NCBI RefSeq assembly: GCF_026262505.1
Contig: NC_067207.1
Coordinates: 5,216,252-5,280,251, forward strand
Length of the DNA: 64,000 nt
Direction of reading: 5' to 3'
Origin: Trichomonas vaginalis G3
Lineage: Eukaryota; Parabasalia; Trichomonadida; Trichomonadidae
Of this stretch, positions 9,968 to 20,695 are shown piece after piece (position 1 is the stretch's first letter; the number at the start of each line of letters is the position of its first letter). The position numbers and the translations under genes were made by a program. The notes below the pieces were generated by a model, which was not told where the DNA came from, did not search any database, and worked only from the letters and a program-made list of their open reading frames with translations.

Positions 9968-12149
9968 TTAACAGAAATCATTCATAATACTCTTTTCGAG
10001 AGAATACTTCTTCATTAGTTTATTTTGTCTTCTGAAGTAATTCCTCATTATCAACCAGAATGCAGCGATAGAAATAAGAAGTAATCCAATAACTGAGAAA
10101 ATTACAATCATTAATATCTTTTCTTTCGTGAGTTTATTGAAATTAGGTGCGTGGCATTTCTTCATCATATAATTTGTCATATCAATGATCTTATTATCAG
10201 AATAATTCAAAAATACGCAATTAATAAAATTAGTTTCATTTCCAATTGGCATAAAGTCACCTTTAAACACACAATCAGTAAAGAATGTATCTTCTGGTTG
10301 GTAATTCATTTTTATTGATGTGTTTTCATTTATATATAAGATGTGCCAATCGAGATAATTACATTTTGTTGCATTAGTATATGTATAATCATAAATAATT
10401 ATTGAATTAATTTTTCCGAAAATTGTATTGTTTTGGAAATGACAAAAAGACAAAGATGTATTGACAATGTTAAATATAGTGTGTTCTGTGTAGCAACATG
10501 ATACATTTATACCATGAGAATAAACAAATTTGAATCCTGCAATATGTCTGCAATCAAAAAGAGGTCTTCCTGGGTTATAAAGAACAGATGACTCATTAAA
10601 GTCAGCTCTCATTGGTGATTTAATGAAAAATGATGAAGTTTCTGGTGCAAAATTTTCAACTGAACATAACTTGGAAAGTGTGCAATTAAAGCCTTTGATT
10701 TCACGTGAGAACAAGATGAACACGCAGCCGGCAAAGGGAATTCCAGTATTCTTGTAAAATTGACAATCCGAAATTTCAATTTTGGATTCTTCAGAAAGTG
10801 TTGGAATTTGGTAAATGTAAATTGGTGTACCAATTGTTTGATTAAAAATACAGCTATTAAGGGTGCACACGAGAGGATCATGTAAACTTCAGAATTTAGA
10901 ACCTTATTTTTAGGCATTATCTTGGCTACCTATTTAGGCTCGAAAAGCAAAAAATATCAAAAAATACAACTTGACTCCATTATGACCCTTTCATGGAGGT
11001 AGTTTTTCTCCGCTAGTATTTTCCCTTTGAATCTCTTTACAATTCGAAATCAAATTCAAAACTCAGTAGAAGAAAGGAAGAATCGACTTACTACGGTTGT
11101 AATACGAATAAATACATATATTTAATTATTTTTATTTACATAATAATTGTTTGAAGCTCATATTCCATCAAATTTTTAAATAAAAACATTAAAATGTTGA
11201 AAATGTTCATATATTTTAATAGGGTTTTGGCACTTTATTGAGGAATTACTACATACATAGTCGAACTGAACTTGATATTTTGAAATTTAAATTAATTATC
11301 AAAATTAAAATTTAACTTGAAATTTATAATTATTTAGTCATATTTTGCATAATTCTAAGTAGATTTTGTAAAAAATCAAGAAAGAAAAATTTTAACGTGC
11401 TTTATTTTTTCTTTTTTATAATAATACATATTATTATATAATTAACATATTCATAATGTTTCACCCTTTCAAAAATATAATCCTCCTCCTCTCAAATAAA
11501 CGTACATACGGGTGGCCTCTTTTTTCAAAAAATTAAAATTTGAAATTTTGGGCTCAAATATTAGAGATTTTTTCAACCTTCAACGATATATGTTGTCTAT
11601 ATCAGACCTCCTTTCTTTTTGATACTTAACATTGTTCCTAAATCTTAGCCGTTAAGGCTGTTCTGAAAATATTTTTTTTTTCGAAAAAATTCGAAAAAAA
11701 TTCTTAAAATTCAAAAATCCCTTAATTCCTGAGGATTTTGGAAAAAAGTTTTTACATGAACATGTGTATATTATACGAAGTATATTGATAAGGTAAAAAT
11801 CAAATTTTATTGCATATTCATCGAGAAAATAAACTAACGAATCCCTCAAAATTGAGAGGGTAATCCTCCTCCTCTCAAATAAACGTACATACGGGTGCAC
11901 CCTTAATGATTGTGGATTAAATAATAATGGATGGTACTTTATTTTTGAGTTGAAAACAGTATCAAAAGTATGGTATTCTGTGTTCGTTACCTCCTTTGAG
12001 ACAATTTTATTTTGATAGTTAGGATAAATTTGCAAATTGAATTCTTCATAGGATGAAGAAACAGAAAAATGAGAAATAACTCTTGTCCTGTCAACAAAGG
12101 AAATAAAATGTTCTGAAAAGTGACAATTATCTATGGGATTCACTAACAT
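9968..12149 (-). pseudogene. Pmp-like membrane protein gene split by a transposon
   Basis: Two minus-strand pieces flank TTAA element copy 2. The upstream piece is 12149 to about 11907 (starting MLVNPIDNCHFSEHF) and the downstream piece is about 10856 to 9968. The downstream piece has many Cys/Asn-rich short motifs such as NSCIFNQT, SDCQFYKN, HFQNN and TDCVFKG. These are typical of trichomonad proteins resembling chlamydial polymorphic membrane proteins. It ends with one membrane segment (about 20 residues, LMIVIFSVIGLLLISIAAFW) and a basic cytoplasmic tail. The first Met is not followed by a signal peptide, so the 5' end may also be missing. Removing the element and one TTAA leaves the two pieces one base out of frame, so the gene carries a further frame change. 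No complete product can be made. Confidence 0.7.
10857..11906 (+). mobile_element. TTAA-flanked non-autonomous DNA element, copy 2
   Basis: The element body is 10861-11902, with the same GGGTGCAC...GTGCACCC ends, internal 37-bp direct repeat and orientation as copy 1. TTAA flanks it at 10857-10860 and 11903-11906. It interrupts the Pmp-like gene, which independently confirms both ends. It differs from copy 1 at only scattered positions, so the insertion is recent. Confidence 0.9.
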
Positions 12150-12439
12150 TGTTTAATTTAGTACTTACATGTTTAGTAGATACGGAGTTATATTAAATTT
12201 TTGATTTTTTCTAGGGATGTAATTAAATTTTCGAAAAAGTTGCATTTATATGTAATTCAGTTTTATGGAAATGCCTTTATTTTATGATTACTATTCACTC
12301 GATAATTCCAGATAGAATATTTTAGATAATGAAAGAAATCCAATCAGATTTATCAGATAATTCAATTATAAAGAGATAAAAATGTTTACATTTAGTAACA
12401 TATATATCATGGATAGTTTAATAAAAATAAAATTATAAA

Positions 12440-15400
12440 TTAAGCAAAATCTTTGATGAGAAGTAATGAGCAATCATCACCTTTCCTGACTTTCTCACGA
12501 AGATTGTGTGGGATATCACGATCGAGTCCGAAGCAGTGCAATTCGTCTTCATTCGATAAATCTAATGAGTGCATCATAGTTTGTAATTCTGGGAAGAAAA
12601 TGTTGAAACTTGCTTTGTTGACTGATGGAATACCAATCAAACATTGTTTGGAGTATGTAACTGATGCTGACAATGTGATTCCATTCTGTTGACATTCTTT
12701 GTATGCTTGCTTAACAACTTCGATAGCTTGTTCTAATGGTTGTGTCATTGAGCGCTTCTGTGATTTGAAATTGAAGATAACAAATGTTGTCATGTTGTGT
12801 TTCTTAGCAATTGCACAGTCATCACTGATCTTAGATGCTTGGATAATTGAGTTGTTGTATATATCCATCTTGTTAAGTGTTGCTTGAAGTTTTTCGTCAT
12901 CGTCGTCTTCACCAAATGTGATGTTCATTGCTTTGATGCCTAATACTAACAAATTCTCAAATTGAACTGTTCTGAACAAGTTGTCGCCGAAGATCTCTCT
13001 GAAGTCATGTGGAACCATGCGATATAAAATGTTCTTTAACTTATTCTCTGTGTTCTCTTTCTCCTCTTTCAGTTTCTCACCAATGACATCACGATGCATG
13101 ATGATGAAAATGTCTCCTAAGTTACTCTATGTGATAGAAATTTGAGCTTTATATTCTTTGTTTTCATCATCTTTCATTGTCCTCTCGATCTTAGCTGTTG
13201 AAGGAATGTTTGATTCAACGACTTTTCTGAATTCTTCTGGAATTGTTCCGAAGATATCTTCGATGTTCTTTGCCTGTGATGATGATTTCGAAAATTTCTT
13301 TGCTGCATTGTTCATCTGTAAAATTTCAAATGTCTTTGTTGTTAAAATAACTGGATCACATGTGTTCTCTTTAAGACAGTCAATGTAGTGGCTTGGAATA
13401 CTTTCACTCTGCTTATCTGAGTTGAAATCGCCAGCAACAATATCTAATAGTTTTTCATTTGTCTGAATGAACTTTTGATCCAACATTGAAAGAGACATAA
13501 TTGTGAATCTAAATGTTCTCAAGATTGTTGACTGATAGTAAATGAAGATTCCAATAAAAATAGCCAATACAATGAAACCGACAACAGGAGTGACAATAGC
13601 CATAACTTCTTGGTTGTAAATAACATCATTCATATCTGAGAATGTGTAATTCAAGATCTTATCTAAAACACCAGTTGACAAGTGAATATCGTTGTAATGT
13701 AACATGTTGTTCAGTCTCATATTATTTCTGTTGAAGACACTGTTATCTGATGTATATGGATTGAAATATTTAATTTCAGAAGAATCAACTTCGATAGAGA
13801 AAACATATCCGAATTTGATCATGAAATCATGGAGTGAAGTTCCTGTAACATTCTCACCTTGGAAGAATAAATCTCTGGAATTGGATTTAGTCAAAAGATA
13901 TCCATAAGAGATGTTTGTTTCTTCTGAAACACCAAAGAACATTTGATCAATAGCGGTTTCAATAGATGCTTGTGTTTGTGGCCAGATTCCTGTTGCCATA
14001 TATGAGTTATCAGCATTGAATGGGATTTCTTGATTTACTGCAAAGATTCTCTTCATTGTGGCCATTTCATCATAAATGTGATTGGCTAAGAGAGCACCAT
14101 TCATCATTTGGAATGGCAATACACGGAATGATTCGGCTGAATTTGTCAAAATATAATAGTTTGCAATGCATAAAACAATGAAAATTATGATGCAAAAAGC
14201 AGATAAAACAGAAACCAAAACTGTTGGAATTCCATGTGAATTCTGAATCTGTAGAGCAATTTCTGCTCTATTGTTTTTATCTTCAAGACTGTTATTTGTT
14301 AATTCAGAGATATGTTGAATAATAACAAGAGATGGAATCTTGTGCATTGAATCAATTACATAAATGTATTTCTTTTCTTGTATCTTCAACATAATCAAAG
14401 TTATTGGGAAAACTAGCACTGATATACAAGCAAAAACAATGCACATGATCAGAGCGAATTTGTTATTGTTTTCAGCAAAGTCCAGCATATCATTAGCAAC
14501 ATATTCAGCCAAAATATCTAAGGCATCATTAACTCTGTAGTTGTTTTCTAACATGAACATGAACCATTTAGTTTGTCTGAATTCTGAAGCGTTTTCTTGG
14601 AATTCAGATGAGTAACTAGAAATATAAGATGTCTGGACATTCATGGCTGCATTTAATTGGAAGTAAAATTTGTTGTTGTTGATAATACCTGATTTGTTCT
14701 TATACAATAAGTTCTGTTTGATTTGAATATTTGTTAATAAGAGTGTTACATTACCGATGTAATCTTTTGCAACTGTTTTGAGAGACAAGAACGAATCAAT
14801 ATTTGTATTTAATTCTTTGATATCAGATGAAATGATTTCTGATGCAGATAATATTGTACTTGCTTCATTTTCTGCACCAAGTAATGTTAAAACTTCTGAT
14901 GTATTGTAGCTCAATCCAAGTGAATCTGCAACTAATGATGCCATCTTGTATACTGTTCTTGAGGAATAGAAAAGAATTGATGTGAATGTTGACAAGAACT
15001 GCAATAATGTCTTGAAGATTTGATACTTGTGAAGAATAACTGCATTTGTTAAAACTACACCAAAGCAAAACAGTAAAATGAACGAAATAACGACAAAAAA
15101 TGTTGTGCAATAGTTGATTGGAACTGAAGCTCTTTTACCCATCTCATACAATGTATTCTGTTGTGCAAGTTCTGCATCTCATTCTTCGTTTTCTTCCAAG
15201 CTATTCGAAGATGAACCTGAAACAGATGCTGATAAAACAGAAGCGCCATCATTCTTGTTCTGAGCTTCTTCTTTCATTATATTTTCTGGATCTTGAAGAA
15301 CCAAAGGTAACAATGGGAACAATCTCTTTGCACAAATTTCAATCAAATCGATCTTTCTTGTAACATTGCCAAGTGCTGCATATTGTTCGCCTTTCATTCG

Positions 15401-16900
15401 ATTGTTGCAGATGTGATTAAGGAATCGTGAATATGATTTGTAGATCAATGATGCATTTGGCCATTTTGTTAATGCTGAATCATACATCTTTTCTATCTGG
15501 TCCATTTGTCTCTGTGCTGAAGCACCATATGCATAAGCTCCTCCTGGAGAATCTCCTTCAATTGCTTCCCAATATTTAACAATTGTTCCTTTGAGCATAC
15601 GAGATTGCGCTTGAATGTTCTTCAGGATTGTTTTACATTGCTTTGTTACTTTTGGAGATCTGTATTCAATAATGTGTTCCATGCCTCGTTCGAACAAAAA
15701 TGATTCCATACCTGGGAATGAAAGTCTCTTGAATTCTGAGCAAGCGTTCATTAGATCATATATACGACTGTTGTATATGGAAAGGACACGAAGATAAAAC
15801 ATCCAAACTTTTGAATTTGTATTTTCATTATGAGCACCCTCAACAAGTGGTTTGAATGTTAGAAGATATGGATGTGCTAGCTTAAATGCATCATAACAGT
15901 ATCTTAAGTACTTTCCGTTTATTTTTGGAAATACATCTTCAAATGAGATTTCATCGTTTTCCAAAGCAGTGAATGTCTCATATATCTTCTTCTGTTGTGC
16001 TTTTAGTATTTCATTTATAGTGAATGTTCCAATTAATATGATACCGAAGAAGATAAGTAATCTAATAATCCAATCGAGGTTAATGAAGATTCCAATTATA
16101 TCAAGAACAAATCCTGCGCAGAATACAGCAGAGATGAAGGCAGAATATGTCCTAGAGTGGTAGATATTGTAAAATACAATTGTAAATACACCAATTGCTA
16201 ACAAGATAGCAATTAGGACACGGCAAACCTTTGCAACTACTGTACCAATGGTTGCATTCGCAGATCTTGCCAAAATTCTGATGACAATTATGATATCTAA
16301 CTCGAAACTCTGAAATACTGGAGTTAATGCCGACGAACGACCAGAAATAAATGGAATGTAGGATGAATGGAAGTAATAGTCGAAAACGAAGGTGATAACT
16401 ACCCATAATATTGAAATAATTGTATAGATCCAAATTTTTGTGTTTGTGATGGAATCGTATAAAAGACCTACATTATTTCCGATTTGGCTTCCTGTCGTCA
16501 ATAATCTGAATGGCATAAGAAGCTCAATGCAAATAACATTAAAAACTGTGGACCATCTGGGCATACGATTCTTGGTGGAATAGATAATGGAACAAATAAT
16601 AATACTAGAGTATATAATAACAAATAAAATCATATTAATAATAAAATTAATTGTAGCCCATGTTTCATCTAATGCTGTTGCGTATAGATTTAAGAAAACT
16701 TCGAGTGGTTTAACACCTGTTCCTGCTTGATGAAAGTTTGTGAATAGTAAGCATGTAGCAAAAGTTACATAAACTTTCGTAAAAGGATAAAGCCAAGTGG
16801 GGAGAATAAAGTTATCAAGAATATACGTTGTATAATCATATAATGTCTCACTTGCAATCTGTTTAACAGTTCGTGGGAGTATATTTCCTCCCCATTTCAT
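12440..16900 (-). pseudogene. TmcB-like/PAS/degenerate-cyclase membrane receptor, paralogue 1 (two in-frame stops)
   Basis: A frame of about 1487 codons is interrupted only by TGA at 15179-15181 (codon 574) and TAG at 13127-13129 (codon 1258). The paralogue at 20696-25154 reads Arg and Gln there. The order is about eight hydrophobic membrane segments in residues 30-300. A cytosolic HAT/TPR-like region with KWPNASLIYKSYSRFLNHI (about 500-525) follows, as in TmcB-type proteins. Then come further membrane segments near 597-620, 815-838, 890-915 and 1110-1135. Next is a PAS-like domain (about 1170-1265), a signalling coiled coil (GEKLKEEKENTENKLKNIL) and a nucleotide-cyclase-like fold to the end. 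The position of the usual FxDIxxFT metal site reads LGIKAMNITF, without aspartate, so catalysis is unlikely. It starts MKWGGNILPRTVKQI at 16900. Read-through or sequence error remain possible. Confidence 0.7.
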
Positions 16901-17694
16901 AAATTTAGGTTTGCTATTAAAATTTTGAATGAGATTTTAATTGACGCATCAATTGAATATATAAAAAACGAATAAACCTTATTTAAACTCTTATTAATAT
17001 TATAATGATGCATTAAAAGATGTCAGTTGTAATAGCAATATTTGCCTGAAATTTTGAAAAGTTATCAAAATTTAGGTATAATTTTTATAATTATATTGTT
17101 GATTCATTTTCAAAAATTAGGTACTTCTATATCAGCGATTAATACGTTTGAAATAATCGATCAACATTTGAAAAAATCAGTCGAATTTTATACTTATCAA
17201 AAGGATGCAGATCTTGTTAAAATAAATTATGCTTATTTTTAGATTTATTTACAGTGGTGTAAAATTGTGAGATCATTCAAAAATTCAAAGAGTAAATGGT
17301 TCTATGCAAAATTTTGCAAGATTGCTAATTTTTATAAAACCTAGCATGTTATAACTCTTACATGATTGATTCGTGGTTAAAAAAGCCAGATTTTTATTTA
17401 CCAACCTTTTGTAATTTCTAAACCTTTTTATCCTTCTCAGTTAAAATACTAGATGTCTGCCCAATATTTTATGTGTAGGATTGAAAATGACCGCAAAAAT
17501 AATAAAATATTAGCGATTAACATTTTTGAATTTTGAATTTCATAATTAAACCTTGACTTGTAAGTGAAAATGTGCTGTTATGGTAGAGAATTAGTATGTT
17601 TATGAATTTTTGAAGAACTCAGAACAAAAAAATTTATTCTAAATGCAAGATGATTTAATAAAGAAACAGAAGGTATTTTGCAGGAGTTATATCA
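16901..17694. other. Intergenic region with no recognised gene
   Basis: This is AT-rich DNA upstream of the receptor paralogue and left of the eS30 palindrome. A 66-codon plus-strand frame at about 17042 has no recognisable motif and is not claimed. Confidence 0.5.
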
Positions 17695-17990
17695 TGTGAT
17701 GAGAATTGACTGATATATGCTGAAAAAAAAATATATTTAAATTATGCAAATGTAATATCTAAAAAATAAATTAATTAGAGAGAAGTGTTAAGATATGTAT
17801 TAAGTAGATTTATGTGTGTTAATATATTTTCAAAATCTGAAACATCAATTTATCACTTATTAAATGATATACAAAAGAATATACTCATAATATGTTAATG
17901 ATGGACTACTAGTAATGAGAAATAATTTTTTTGCTTAAATTTTGTAGAAAAAAAAACATTAGTTTAATTCAAAATTAAATCATATTTAGA

Positions 17991-18179
17991 TTACTGAGAC
18001 TGAGAGTTTGGACCGGCCTTGCGCTTAGCATCAGGATTTACAGCGAGGAAGCGCTGGTTGTAGATTTTGCGAAGGCGAGCACGGCCACGAACTTCCTTAG
18101 GCTTGTCCATCTTTGGGACCTTTGGAGTGTTGGAGCGAACCTTTCCGGCTTGTGCAAGAGAACCATGAACTTTACCCAT
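17991..18179 (-). CDS. RPS30: Ribosomal protein eS30, copy 1
   Basis: This 62-residue basic protein is the small-subunit ribosomal protein eS30 (MGKVHGSLAQAGKVRSNTPK at the start, then RGRARLRKIYNQRF). It matches the eukaryotic pattern KVHGSLARAGKVRxQTPK...GRAxRRxxYNRRF. There is no ubiquitin-like FUBI domain at the N-terminus, unlike the animal FAU fusion. It acts in the 40S subunit near the decoding centre. It is richer in G and C than the surroundings, as expected for a highly expressed gene. The protein is identical to that of the divergent copy at 18930. Confidence 0.95.
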   Translation of the reverse strand: MGKVHGSLAQAGKVRSNTPKVPKMDKPKEVRGRARLRKIYNQRFLAVNPDAKRKAGPNSQSQ

Positions 18180-18186
18180 TTTAGAG

Positions 18187-18192
18187 AAATGA
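18187..18192 (-). promoter_or_regulatory. Initiator (Inr) TCATTT of eS30 copy 1
   Basis: This mirrors 18917-18922 in the palindrome. The minus-strand TCATTT gives a leader of about 11 nt before the ATG at 18179. Confidence 0.6.
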
Positions 18193-18269
18193 CAAATTTC
18201 TTGTTCTCAAAATTTTGCCCTCAATTTAAAAATTTTTAATAGAATTTTTTATAAAAAAATGTTGATGGA

Positions 18270-18839
18270 AGTCGTTTTATAGTATGGAGATATGAATAAC
18301 TAAATGCATATAGAAAGCTCAAAGAAAGCTTTTTACCAAAAATAAGTAAGCACCAAAGTTCTTTTAGGTCAAAAAAATGCCTATCTCCTGTGTTAGAAAG
18401 GTGAGATATACAAAAAATTATGATATATATTTTAAATATTATAACATTATATAATAGTCTTTATACATAAGTATACAATTTTATCCTCGGATTAGCTTGA
18501 TTGATAAAATTTCGAATATTCAAAGGGAAATATTGTAAAATCAAGCAGTATCTGTTGGCTCAGTAATACAGATCATCATTATTCATGATTTTATTAATAC
18601 ATCAATTATACGAAGATCTCCTTTATCACTTAATGAATAAACTTTTGCTAACTCTAAATAAACGCAAGTAACTATTTTCTTTCTTTCAAATTGAAAAATA
18701 AGTTCAAAATATGAATGATTTAACTACCTCAGTATATTTCTTTTAAATACGAACGTTCTGAATCAAAGAATTTAGATAAAACATGTTTCTATCTTCGATA
18801 AAGTCGTAAAATGATATTTATGCCGACTATTAAATTAAC
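18270..18839. other. 570-bp spacer of the eS30 palindrome
   Basis: This is unique AT-rich DNA between the two arms and the two divergent eS30 starts. Both promoters beyond the Inr must lie here or in the arm ends. No open frame or RNA gene was seen. Confidence 0.6.
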
Positions 18840-18916
18840 TCCATCAACATTTTTTTATAAAAAATTCTATTAAAAATTTTTAAATTGAGGGCAAAATTTT
18901 GAGAACAAGAAATTTG

Positions 18917-18922
18917 TCATTT
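18917..18922 (+). promoter_or_regulatory. Initiator (Inr) TCATTT of eS30 copy 2
   Basis: TCATTT with the A at 18919 lies 11 nt before the ATG at 18930 and matches the Inr consensus. Confidence 0.6.
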
Positions 18923-18929
18923 CTCTAAA

Positions 18930-19118
18930 ATGGGTAAAGTTCATGGTTCTCTTGCACAAGCCGGAAAGGTTCGCTCCAACACTCCAAAGGTCCCAAAGAT
19001 GGACAAGCCTAAGGAAGTTCGTGGCCGTGCTCGCCTTCGCAAAATCTACAACCAGCGCTTCCTCGCTGTAAATCCTGATGCTAAGCGCAAGGCCGGTCCA
19101 AACTCTCAGTCTCAGTAA
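18930..19118 (+). CDS. RPS30: Ribosomal protein eS30, copy 2
   Basis: The 62-residue product is identical to that of the minus-strand copy at 17991-18179. The two genes point away from each other from a 570-bp spacer. The identity extends through the 3' flanks, so the pair arose by an inverted duplication that is recent or is kept uniform by gene conversion. The stop is TAA. Confidence 0.95.
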   Translation: MGKVHGSLAQAGKVRSNTPKVPKMDKPKEVRGRARLRKIYNQRFLAVNPDAKRKAGPNSQSQ

Positions 19119-19414
19119 TCTAAATATGATTTAATTTTGAATTAAACTAATGTTTTTTTTTTCTACAAAATTTAAGCAAAAAAATTATTTCTCATTACTA
19201 GTAGTCCATCATTAACATATTATGAGTATATTCTTTTGTATATCATTTAATAAGTGATAAATTGATGTTTCAGATTTTGAAAATATATTAACACACATAA
19301 ATCTACTTAATACATATCTTAACACTTCTCTCTAATTAATTTATTTTTTAGATATTACATTTGCATAATTTAAATATATTTTTTTTCAGCATATATTAGT
19401 CAATTCTCGTCACA

Positions 19415-19791
19415 GAAGAGAAAGCTTATGTTAGTTTTATAGCTCATTAAATGTGAATGCTTGTTTTCACTCGACGATCATATTATCGAGACTGAATACG
19501 AAATGAAATACAGTAAAATTTATAACATAAAGACAAAGAAAATCTTTCGAGATATAAATAAGAATGTCTGTGGTTCAATTATCACTTTCTGAGAGTCTCT
19601 CAATGTTTTTATATCAATAGAAAAAATTGTGAGAGTTAAAAATAATTGTTACAAAAAAAATTGAGGCATGTGAATTCACACTATGCTCGGAAATTAAAAC
19701 TTGTTTAATTGTGTATTTATAATAGCCAGTGACGTCTAATAACATTTATTAAATCGATACAGTTTTTGGTTTTTCTTCCTTTGAAAAAAAA
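19415..19791. other. Intergenic region with no recognised gene
   Basis: This is AT-rich DNA between the palindrome and the RibD-C gene. No gene, RNA or repeat was recognised. Confidence 0.5.
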
Positions 19792-19797
19792 TCATTT
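19792..19797 (+). promoter_or_regulatory. Initiator (Inr) TCATTT of the RibD-C reductase gene
   Basis: TCATTT with the A at 19794 lies 11 nt before the ATG at 19805. Confidence 0.55.
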
Positions 19798-19804
19798 TTT
19801 TTAG

Positions 19805-20524
19805 ATGTCGAACGAAAGACCGTACGTCTTCATCCATGTTATTCCATCCATTGATGGAAAGATAACTGGAAATGTATTCAAAACAGAAAGTATGGAGAAA
19901 TTAGGTTCAGAATACTGGAAAACTAAATTCAATCATGAACATGATGCCTGGCTTTGCGGAAGAGCAACATTTGATTCAATATGCACACATAATGAAACAA
20001 TCGACTTGAAAGGCATGAAAGAAACATGTGAGGAAGGCGATTTTGTTGCTAAAAGAAACCTTAAAATGGTTGCAATTGCAGTTGATCCAAAAGGAAAGCT
20101 TGGATGGAAAGAAAATGTCGCTCATTACTGGGGCCAAGACTCAGATATAATTGAAGTTTTGACAAATCAATCCACGGCACAGTACAGAAACTACTTGCGC
20201 AGCAAAGGTATTTCTTATATTATCTGTGGCGATCATGATGTTGATTGGAAATTGATGCTAACAAAGTTGAAAAATATATTCCACATCAAAGCAATTTGTG
20301 TTCAAGGTGGCGGAATGATCAATTGGTCACTATTAAGAGCAGGATTAGTTGATGAACTTTCATATGTTATGGCTCCAACAACAGATGGAAGAAGCACCGA
20401 TGTTTCATTCATCAGAAGAAACCCAGAAGACACAGATTCTCCACCTCTTGAATTTGATCTAATTGATGTTCAGAGAATTGGAGAAAATGGAGTTTGGTTA
20501 AGATATGCTCCAAAGAAAAAGTAA
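19805..20524 (+). CDS. RibD C-terminal (dihydrofolate-reductase-fold) family reductase
   Basis: The 239-residue protein has the RibD_C / DHFR-like fold. It opens with PYVFIHVIPSIDGKITG (the first strand and substrate loop of the family) and has CGRATFDS near residue 51. A later glycine-rich cofactor motif, VQGGGMINWSLLRAGLVDEL (about 162-181), is followed by an acidic/Pro segment. Members are NAD(P)H-dependent reductases. In RibD the domain reduces the ribosyl group of a riboflavin precursor, but free-standing members often have other or unknown substrates. There is no deaminase domain here and no other riboflavin gene nearby, so the reaction is not assigned. Close relatives are mostly bacterial, so lateral transfer is plausible. 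The stop is in a TAAAA context. Confidence 0.85.
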   Translation: MSNERPYVFIHVIPSIDGKITGNVFKTESMEKLGSEYWKTKFNHEHDAWLCGRATFDSICTHNETIDLKGMKETCEEGDFVAKRNLKMVAIAVDPKGKLGWKENVAHYWGQDSDIIEVLTNQSTAQYRNYLRSKGISYIICGDHDVDWKLMLTKLKNIFHIKAICVQGGGMINWSLLRAGLVDELSYVMAPTTDGRSTDVSFIRRNPEDTDSPPLEFDLIDVQRIGENGVWLRYAPKKK

Positions 20525-20695
20525 AATTTTTCTCTTTTTAACTCTAATATTTTTACTGCATATTATAGAGGAGTTCTTTTGTAATTGTTTTTAGTACTGA
20601 AATATGAAATTTGAGAAAATATAAAAAGAATGAATGAAAATATATCATGGATAGTTTAGAAAATGTTCTTTTGAAAGTAAAAAAAATATAATAAA

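Larger units (their letters stand above)
17695..18269 (+). repeat. Left arm of a 575-bp-arm palindrome carrying eS30
   Basis: This arm is the reverse complement of 18840-19414 (coordinates sum to 37109 throughout), with only a few differences, mostly in A/T runs. It holds the whole eS30 gene, its 5' leader and about 290 bp of 3' flank. Confidence 0.92.
18840..19414 (-). repeat. Right arm of the eS30 palindrome
   Basis: This is the reverse complement of 17695-18269, about 99% identical by eye. The inner ends break off sharply at TCCATCAAC/GTTGATGGA. The outer ends fade after GTCAATTCTC. Confidence 0.92.
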
